Origin: Rhodococcus sp. SBT000017
GTDB lineage: Bacteria; Actinomycetota; Actinomycetes; Mycobacteriales; Mycobacteriaceae
Assembly (NCBI RefSeq): GCF_003688915.1
Contig: NZ_REFU01000001.1
Span: forward strand, 1,302,001 to 1,366,000
Direction of reading: 5' to 3'
Length of the DNA: 64,000 bases
How positions within the stretch are numbered: the first letter of the stretch is position 1; every line of letters begins with the position of its first letter. Positions 57,697-64,000 of this stretch are shown in pieces. The position numbers were made by a program, and so were the translations under genes. The notes beneath the pieces were generated by a model that saw only the letters and a list, made by a program, of their open reading frames with translations, searched no databases and was not told the DNA's origin.

Positions 57697-60600
57697 TCGC
57701 TGCCGGCCTCTTCGCCCGTCGACCCCCCACCGATGACGACGAGCAGATCGCCGCCCTCGACCTGCTGCACACCCGAGATCGCCAAGCGTGTCACGGTGCC
57801 GCCGCGAGGAGCGGTGATGGCAGCCTCCATCTTCATCGCCTCGATGGTGGCGATGGTGTCTCCGGCCGAGATCTTCTGTCCCTCTTCGACGGACAGTGTG
57901 ACGACGCCGGCGAACGGTGCCGGGATGTGCCCGGAGTTCGATCGGTCCGCCTTCTCGACGGTGGGGGCTTCGCTGGAGATGGAGCGGTCGCGCACCGACA
58001 CCGGCCGCAGCTGTCCGTTGAGAATGCACATCACGGTGCGCATGCCACGCTCGTCGGGATCGGAGATGGCCTCGAGCCCGATCAGCAGTTCGACGCCCTT
58101 CTCCAGGGCCACTCGATGCTCCTCGCCCTGCCGCAGCCCGTAGAAGAACTGATTGGCCGACAGCCGCGTCGTATCGCCGTACTTCTCGCGGTGAGCAGCG
58201 AGTTCGGCTGTGGGACCGGGGAACAGCAGACGGTTGAGAGTCTCGCGGCGCTGAGCGGAGGTGCCGTCGAGGTTCTTCTCGTCCTCGTCGGTCAACGGTG
58301 TCACCGGCTTGCCCTCGCCGCGACCCTCCAGCGCTTTCGTGCGCAACGGTTCCGGCCATCCACCCGCAGGCGTACCGAGATCGCCGCGCAGAAATCCGAT
58401 CACCGAATCGGGGATGTCGTAGCGACCTGGATTCTCGGCGAATTCCTCGGCGGACGCGCCTGCACCGACCAGAGCCAGAGCCAGGTCGCCGACGACCTTC
58501 GAGCTCGGCGTCACCTTGGTCAAACGGCCCAACATGCGGTCGGCTGCAGCGTAATTGGCCTCGACGGTCTCGAACCGATCACCGAGCCCGAGCGAAATGG
58601 CCTGCTGCCGTAGGTTCGAGAGCTGTCCACCGGGGATCTCGTGGGTGTAGACACGACCCGTCGGTGCCGGCAGCCCGGACTCGAACGGCGCGTATACCTT
58701 TCGCACGGCTTCCCAGTAGGGCTCGAGGTCGCAGACGGCCTGCAGATTCAGACCCGTGTCGCGCTCGGTGTGTGCGGCAGCAGCGACGATCGCGGACAAC
58801 GCAGGCTGGCTGGTGGTGCCTGCCATCGCCGCGCTGGCACCGTCGACGGCGTCCGCCCCGGCCTCCCAGGCCGCGAGGTACGTCGCGAGCTGTCCACCGG
58901 GTGTGTCGTGCGTGTGTACGTGCACGGGCAGATCGAAGTTCGAGCGCAGTGCCGTCACCAGCGTCTTGGCTGCAGGTGCGCGGAGCAGTCCGGCCATGTC
59001 CTTGATGGCGAGCACGTGCGCGCCTGCGTCGACTATCTGCTCGGCCAGCTTCAGGTAGTAGTCGAGCGTGTAGAGGTTCTCGTTCGGGTTCGACAGATCC
59101 CCCGTGTAGCTCAGTGCCACCTCGGCGAGCGCCGTGCCGGTCTCGCGGACGGCATCGATGGCCGGACGCATCTGATCGACGTTGTTGAGCGCGTCGAAGA
59201 TACGGAAGATGTCGATGCCGGTGTCGGTGGCCTCGGCAACGAAGCTGCGGGTCACCTTCTCCGGATACGGGGTGTAGCCGACGGTGTTCCTGCCGCGCAA
59301 CAACATCTGAATTGCGATGTTCGGCACGGCCTCTCGCAGGCTCGCCAGTCGCTCCCACGGATCCTCGTGCAGGAATCGCAGCGCCACGTCGTAGGTGGCA
59401 CCGCCCCACGCCTCGATGGAGAGCAACTGGGGCGTCGTGCGCGCCACGTACGGGGCGACACCGAGCAGTCCGCTCGTCCTCACTCGCGTCGCCAGCAACG
59501 ACTGATGTGCGTCACGGAACGTGGTGTCGGTGACGCCGAGGGCCTTCTGGTTGCGCAGATCGCGGGCGAAGCCTTCGGGTCCGAGCGCCAGCAGACGCTG
59601 CCTCGAACCATCGGGAATCGGAGCCGAGAAGTCCACCGCGGGGAGCTTGTCGTGCGGGTACACCGGGGACGGACGCTCGCCGTGCGGCTTGTTGACCGTC
59701 ACGTCGGCCAGGTAGGCGAGAATCTTCGTGCCGCGGTCGCCCGAGGAACGCGAGGTGAGCAGTTCGGGGCGCTCCTCGATGAACGAGGTGGTGACGCGGC
59801 CTGCGGTGAAGTCGGGATCGACCAGAACCGCTTGCAGGAACGGAATATTCGTGGCGACACCGCGAATCCTGAACTCCGCCAAGGCTCGTCGAGCACGAGC
59901 CACGGCGGTGTCGAAGTCGCGGCCGCGGCAGGTGAGCTTGACGAGCATGGAGTCGAAGTAGGCACCGACCTCGGCGCCCAGCGTGGTTCCGCCGTCGAGG
60001 CGTACTCCGGCACCGCCCGGCGTGCGGTACGCGGTGATGCGTCCGACATCGGGCCGGAATCCGTTCGCCGGATCCTCGGTGGTGATGCGACACTGCAGAG
60101 CCGCACCGCGCAGCACGATGTTCTCCTGCTGCAGACCCAGATCCGCGAGCGTCTCTCCCGAGGCGATCCGCAGCTGGGACTGCACCAGATCCACATCGGT
60201 CACCTCTTCGGTGACGGTGTGCTCCACCTGGATTCGCGGATTCATCTCGATGAAGACGTGATTGCCACGGGTGTCGAGCAGGAACTCGACGGTACCGGCA
60301 CACGAGTAGTCGATCTCCTTCGCGAACGCGACGGCGTCGGCGCAGATCTTCTCACGCAGTCCTTCGGGCAGATTCGGAGCCGGAGCGAGCTCGATGACCT
60401 TCTGATGCCGACGCTGCACGCTGCAGTCGCGCTCGAACAAGTGCACCACGTTGCCCTGGCCGTCGGCGAGGATCTGAACCTCGATGTGCCGGGGATCGAT
60501 CACGGCCTGCTCGAGGAACACCGTCGGATCACCGAAGGCCGATTCCGCCTCGCGCGCAGCAGCTTCGATGGATTCGCGCAGCTGCTCGGGCTCGGCCACT

Positions 60601-61109
60601 CGGCGCATACCGCGGCCGCCACCGCCTGCGACCGCCTTGACGAACAACGGAAACGTCATCGTCTCGGACGCCGCGACCAACTCGTCCACGTCGGACGACG
60701 GTTCCGACGACGCCAGCACCGGAAGTCCTGCAGCCTTGGCCGCCGCGATGGCCCGCGCCTTGTTGCCGGTCAGCTCGAGCACGTCGGCGGACGGGCCGAC
60801 GAAGGTGATGCCTGCCTCGGCGCACGCTGCGGCCAGATCCGGGTTCTCGGAAAGGAATCCGTACCCGGGGTACACCGCGTCCGCGCCGCTGCGCTTGGCA
60901 GCGGCGACGATCTCGTCGACCGAGAGATACGCGCGAACGGGATGCCCCTTCTCCCCGATCTGATACGCCTCGTCGGCCTTCGTCCGGTGCACCGAGTTCC
61001 GGTCCTCGAACGGGAACACCGCAACTGTCGAGGCCCCGAGTTCATAGGAGGCACGGAAGGCGCGGATGGCAATTTCACCGCGGTTGGCAACCAAAACTTT
61101 GGAGAACAT
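57693..61109 (-). CDS. pyc: Pyruvate carboxylase
   Basis: Pyruvate carboxylase makes oxaloacetate from pyruvate, bicarbonate and ATP. The 1138-residue single-chain enzyme has a biotin carboxylase domain (about 1-455, with GGGGRGMRRV and EMNPRIQVEHTVTE), carboxyltransferase domain (about 535-840; TFRDAHQSLLATRVR, VHVHTHDTPGG), allosteric region and C-terminal biotinyl domain with Lys1093 in EAMKMEA. The order pyc-rsmD-coaD is the mycobacterial order (Rv2967c-2965c). ATG 61109 is the start. Confidence 0.97.
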   Translation of the reverse strand: MFSKVLVANRGEIAIRAFRASYELGASTVAVFPFEDRNSVHRTKADEAYQIGEKGHPVRAYLSVDEIVAAAKRSGADAVYPGYGFLSENPDLAAACAEAGITFVGPSADVLELTGNKARAIAAAKAAGLPVLASSEPSSDVDELVAASETMTFPLFVKAVAGGGGRGMRRVAEPEQLRESIEAAAREAESAFGDPTVFLEQAVIDPRHIEVQILADGQGNVVHLFERDCSVQRRHQKVIELAPAPNLPEGLREKICADAVAFAKEIDYSCAGTVEFLLDTRGNHVFIEMNPRIQVEHTVTEEVTDVDLVQSQLRIASGETLADLGLQQENIVLRGAALQCRITTEDPANGFRPDVGRITAYRTPGGAGVRLDGGTTLGAEVGAYFDSMLVKLTCRGRDFDTAVARARRALAEFRIRGVATNIPFLQAVLVDPDFTAGRVTTSFIEERPELLTSRSSGDRGTKILAYLADVTVNKPHGERPSPVYPHDKLPAVDFSAPIPDGSRQRLLALGPEGFARDLRNQKALGVTDTTFRDAHQSLLATRVRTSGLLGVAPYVARTTPQLLSIEAWGGATYDVALRFLHEDPWERLASLREAVPNIAIQMLLRGRNTVGYTPYPEKVTRSFVAEATDTGIDIFRIFDALNNVDQMRPAIDAVRETGTALAEVALSYTGDLSNPNENLYTLDYYLKLAEQIVDAGAHVLAIKDMAGLLRAPAAKTLVTALRSNFDLPVHVHTHDTPGGQLATYLAAWEAGADAVDGASAAMAGTTSQPALSAIVAAAAHTERDTGLNLQAVCDLEPYWEAVRKVYAPFESGLPAPTGRVYTHEIPGGQLSNLRQQAISLGLGDRFETVEANYAAADRMLGRLTKVTPSSKVVGDLALALVGAGASAEEFAENPGRYDIPDSVIGFLRGDLGTPAGGWPEPLRTKALEGRGEGKPVTPLTDEDEKNLDGTSAQRRETLNRLLFPGPTAELAAHREKYGDTTRLSANQFFYGLRQGEEHRVALEKGVELLIGLEAISDPDERGMRTVMCILNGQLRPVSVRDRSISSEAPTVEKADRSNSGHIPAPFAGVVTLSVEEGQKISAGDTIATIEAMKMEAAITAPRGGTVTRLAISGVQQVEGGDLLVVIGGGSTGEEAGSE

Positions 61110-61214
61110 TGGCTCAACTTACCCGGCAGCGTGAGTCACCGAGGTGTACTGATCTCATCATGCGGGACGAGGCGGTCGATTTCCTCCACTGAAACGGTGC
61201 AGTGAGTCCCTAGG

Positions 61215-63491
61215 TCAGGACTTCTGCAAATAGTCGACTCGATCCGATCGCCAAGCCGACCGCATCATCGACGCGATGCCGGGATCGTTCGCCAGCGACG
61301 GGTCCCGCGCGAACAGGGACCGTGCACAGTCCTGTGCGTCGGCGATGATGTCCTCGTCGTCGATGAACGAGAGCAGCCGCAACCCACTGACCGTGCCCGA
61401 CTGTGCAGCACCGAGAACGTCGCCCTCGCGACGAGTGGCCAGGTCCAGCTTGGCCAACTCGAAACCGTCGTTGGTCGCTGCCACCGCTTCGAGCCGGGCG
61501 AAGGATCCGCCCGCGGGGCTGAGATAGCTGATCATGATGCACAGGCCCTGGTGCCCGCCTCGGCCGATCCGGCCTCGCAACTGATGCAGTTGGCTCACGC
61601 CGAATCGGTCCGCATCCATGATGACCATGACCGTCGCGTTCGGAACATCCACTCCGACTTCGACCACGGTGGTGCAGACCAGGACGTCGATCTCGCCGGA
61701 GTTGAACTCGGACATGGTGATGTCCTTGTCGTCTCCCGACAGTCGTCCGTGCAGCAGCCCCACCCGCAGATCGTGCATCGGTCCGGTGGAGAGGGTCTCG
61801 TACAGGTCCATCGCAGCCGTCGTCTCGGGGCCGTCCTCCGAGCTCGCGCTCTTCTTCTTCGCAGCGCTCTTCTTCCCGGTCTCCGCGTCCTCGTCGTCCC
61901 CGATGCGGGAGCACACCACGTAGGCCTGGCGACCGGCTGCCACCTCCTCGTGAATTCGCTGCCACGCTCGTTCCACCCAGCCCGGCTTGTTCCTGGCGGG
62001 TACCACGTTGCTGACGATGGGCGACCGGCCGCGGGGCAGTTCGGTGAGCACCGACGTCTCGAGGTCACCGAGGGTCGACAATGCGATGGTCCGTGGGATG
62101 GGGGTCGCAGTCATCACCAGCAGGTGCGGACTGGTGTTGTCGCGAGCTTTCGCGCGCAACGCATCTCGTTGCTCGACGCCGAACCTGTGCTGTTCGTCGA
62201 CGACGACCATCGCGAGGTCGAGGAATTCGACTCGGTCCTCGATCAGGGCGTGGGTACCGATCACGATGCCCGCGTCACCGGTGACGGCATCGAGCAGCGC
62301 GGACCGCTTGGCCGCCGTGGACATCGAGCCGGTCAACAGGGCGACCTTGGTGGCCAGCTCGTGCGATCCTAGTTCCCCGCCGGCCGCGAGGCTCCCGAGC
62401 ATCGACCGAACAGAGCGCGCGTGTTGCGAGGCGAGAACTTCCGTCGGTGCCAGCAGCGCACACTGATGCCCGGCATCGATCACCTGCAGCATCGCCCGCA
62501 GCGCAACGATCGTCTTGCCCGAGCCGACCTCACCCTGCAACAGCCGCGACATCGGATGTGGTGCCGACAGATCGTGGGCGATCTCGGCTGCGACCTGGTG
62601 CTGGCCGGCCGTCAACTCGAACGGCAGACGCCGATCGAACTCCGCGGCGATACCGTCGGTGATCGGTGGGCATCGCGCTGCCACCCGGGTGGATGAGTCG
62701 CGTCGGCGGTCGGCGAGGACGAGCTGAACGGCGAGCGCCTCGTCGAACTTCAACCGCTCTCGCGCAGAGTCCTTGTCCTGTGCGGTATCCGGGAAATGGA
62801 CCGACCGAAGCGCGGTGTCGATGTCGACGAGACCGCGCTGCGCACGTACCGACTCGGGCAGTGGATCGACCACGTCGTCGAGTTGGTCGAGCACCTGCCG
62901 AACGCAGCGCATGAAGGTCCAGCTCTCGACGTCCTTCGCGGCCGGGTAGATGGGCACGAATGCTCGATCGAACACCGACATGTCGACGGCTCCGGAGGAA
63001 TCGACCGAGCCACGAGCGAGTCCGGCCAGGGTGCCGCCGCCGACGATTCGTCCTGCAGGCACGACGGCCCCGTCGTTGTCGTCTCCGCCGAGAATCACGT
63101 AGCTGGGGTGCGTGAGATTCCACCGTTTGCCGAAGTACTTGACCTTGCCCGAGAACATTCCTCGGCGACCGGGCACCAGAACGTGCTTGAGCTTGTGTGG
63201 ACTGAAGAAGGTGGCGTCGATTCGCTGTCCGTCGGCGGCGAGTGTCACTGCGAGGAACTGACCGTTGCGGTTCTTCATCGAACGCAGCGTCGCGGACTCG
63301 ATCGTGGCGACGATGGTGATGTGCTCGCCCTCGGGCGGCTCCTTCTCCCCCAGCTCCGAACCGTGCGTCATGTAGCGGTGCGGATAGTGCCGAAGCAGTT
63401 CCTCGACGGTGTGAATACCGAAGACGTCTGCCAGCGGCGTCGCCGCCGCGGCTCCGAGGACGTGATCGAGCGGGTCCACCAGCGTTGCCAT
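61215..63491 (-). CDS. recG: ATP-dependent DNA helicase RecG
   Basis: RecG unwinds branched DNA and restarts stalled forks. The 758-residue protein has the N-terminal wedge (OB-fold), Walker A LQGEVGSGKTIVALRA, the DEQH box (VVVDEQHRFGVEQ), motif III TATPIPRT, VGVDVPNATVMVI and QLHQLRGRIGRGGHQG. A Lys/Ala/Ser/Glu-rich insertion (GKKSAAKKKSASSED) interrupts the second helicase domain before motif IV. ATG 63491 is used rather than the longer reading into the next gene; no strong Shine-Dalgarno is seen. Confidence 0.95.
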   Translation of the reverse strand: MATLVDPLDHVLGAAAATPLADVFGIHTVEELLRHYPHRYMTHGSELGEKEPPEGEHITIVATIESATLRSMKNRNGQFLAVTLAADGQRIDATFFSPHKLKHVLVPGRRGMFSGKVKYFGKRWNLTHPSYVILGGDDNDGAVVPAGRIVGGGTLAGLARGSVDSSGAVDMSVFDRAFVPIYPAAKDVESWTFMRCVRQVLDQLDDVVDPLPESVRAQRGLVDIDTALRSVHFPDTAQDKDSARERLKFDEALAVQLVLADRRRDSSTRVAARCPPITDGIAAEFDRRLPFELTAGQHQVAAEIAHDLSAPHPMSRLLQGEVGSGKTIVALRAMLQVIDAGHQCALLAPTEVLASQHARSVRSMLGSLAAGGELGSHELATKVALLTGSMSTAAKRSALLDAVTGDAGIVIGTHALIEDRVEFLDLAMVVVDEQHRFGVEQRDALRAKARDNTSPHLLVMTATPIPRTIALSTLGDLETSVLTELPRGRSPIVSNVVPARNKPGWVERAWQRIHEEVAAGRQAYVVCSRIGDDEDAETGKKSAAKKKSASSEDGPETTAAMDLYETLSTGPMHDLRVGLLHGRLSGDDKDITMSEFNSGEIDVLVCTTVVEVGVDVPNATVMVIMDADRFGVSQLHQLRGRIGRGGHQGLCIMISYLSPAGGSFARLEAVAATNDGFELAKLDLATRREGDVLGAAQSGTVSGLRLLSFIDDEDIIADAQDCARSLFARDPSLANDPGIASMMRSAWRSDRVDYLQKS

Positions 63492-63504
63492 TGTCCGAGA
63501 TTCC

Positions 63505-64000
63505 CTATTCCACTCCGAATTGCACGAGATCCCCCGGCTGCCCACCTGTGTAGACCACCACGTCGACTCCGGGATGTGCTCCCGACACGTATTCGGCCAG
63601 CCGATCACCGAAGCCATCCGATGCCTGGGCCCCGACGAGCACCGTCACCAACTCCCCTCCCGTGGCCAGGAGCTGATCGAGCAACCGACACCCCGCATCG
63701 AGCGGACGAGCGGCGACGATCACCACCTCCTGCCCTGCGAGCCCGATGCAGTCGCCCGGCTCGCACGTGCCGACCCACGTCAGCGATCGCTCCTGTGCGA
63801 TACGTAGAGAACCCCACCTCGTGCCCGCCGCGGCCTCGGACATCGTGAACGCGTCGTCGACTGCGGCCCGGGCGGCGTCGTGTACGGCGAGCGCGGCCAA
63901 ACCCTGCACCATCGCCGAGCACGGCAACATCACGACGTCTTTGCCGTCCGCTCGGGCAGCTGCGCCGACGGCAACGAGTTCCTGCGCGGACAACGCGCCG
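63505..64000 (-). CDS. DAK2/FakA-like protein, C-terminal part (cut by window end)
   Basis: About 165 C-terminal residues of a DAK2-domain fusion protein (DhaL/YloV/FakA family, like Rv2974c). The visible domain has GALSAQELVAVGAAAR, AAALAVHDAAR-like helices and the end QPGDLVQFGVE, matching the FakA C-terminal domain. The kinase DAK2 domain is beyond position 64000. In firmicutes FakA phosphorylates fatty acids with a FakB partner; the actinobacterial role is less clear. It ends 13 bp before the recG start, an arrangement shared with mycobacteria. Confidence 0.85.
   Translation of the reverse strand, partial: GALSAQELVAVGAAARADGKDVVMLPCSAMVQGLAALAVHDAARAAVDDAFTMSEAAAGTRWGSLRIAQERSLTWVGTCEPGDCIGLAGQEVVIVAARPLDAGCRLLDQLLATGGELVTVLVGAQASDGFGDRLAEYVSGAHPGVDVVVYTGGQPGDLVQFGVE

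Noticed and set aside
58641..61205. 854-codon plus-strand frame opposite pyc
   Set aside because: An antisense shadow of a complete pyruvate carboxylase gene.

Overview
This is a contiguous, gene-dense, high-GC actinobacterial chromosome segment. It most resembles Rhodococcus or a close relative in the Nocardiaceae. The evidence is the gene order, which follows the Mycobacterium tuberculosis block mapB (Rv2861c) to Rv2974c almost gene for gene, together with typical Mycobacteriales proteins (Rip1, SepIVA, Lsr2, LppW, DUF2469) and frequent GTG starts. I see no rRNA, tRNA, CRISPR array, transposase or prophage gene. Sixty-two protein genes are supported; 54 are on the minus strand and 8 on the plus strand. 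The two end genes are cut by the window.

Layout: 1-5.5 kb holds the cobQ end, methionine aminopeptidase, a divergent GAF-LuxR regulator, a lipoprotein transpeptidase and a GNAT enzyme. 5.6-9.3 kb is ispG-rip1-dxr (MEP isoprenoid pathway plus site-2 protease). 9.3-14.7 kb is a more variable stretch: DUF1990, PuuE-type allantoinase, DUF2631, rlmN, LapA-like protein, CitE-like lyase and a methyltransferase. 14.7-19 kb is cdsA-frr-pyrH-tsf-rpsB. 19.4-26.1 kb has an M23 protein, an orphan MinD-like ATPase, xerC, a siderophore-interacting protein, and dprA-comM-yraN. 26.4-33.1 kb has an Lsr2 paralogue, DUF2469, rnhB, lepB, rplS, an unknown membrane protein and tex. 33.2-39.8 kb has an LppW-like lipoprotein, trmD-rimM-khpA-rpsP, a CPBP protease, an amidohydrolase and ffh. 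40-47.7 kb has a second M23 protein, glnD-glnB-amtB (nitrogen), ftsY and a PNPOx-like protein. 47.7-57.1 kb has smc-acyP-SMP30-osmC, mutM-rnc-rpmF-DUF177, sepIVA and coaD. 57.1-64 kb has rsmD-pyc, recG and the C-terminus of a DAK2/FakA-like protein.

Functionally the window links translation (EF-Ts, S2, S16, L19, L32, RRF, RimM, TrmD, RlmN), co-translational targeting (Ffh, FtsY, LepB), envelope synthesis and remodelling (PBP, CdsA, M23 proteins, Rip1, SepIVA), chromosome biology (SMC, XerC, RecG, MutM, Lsr2) and nitrogen or iron response. Many minus-strand neighbours overlap by ATGA, GTGA or TGATG, which indicates tight operons.

I did not find a clear new multi-gene system. The most interesting unexplained signals are non-coding: a roughly 33-bp repeat family at three loci, two paired DnaA-box-like clusters, a perfect 24-bp palindrome before the lapA-like gene, a 13-bp motif shared upstream of rplS and rpsP, and candidate IdeR and GlnR operators. 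Coordinates of starts were chosen from ribosome-binding sites and overlaps. Family statements, including M. tuberculosis gene numbers, are from general knowledge and no search was run.
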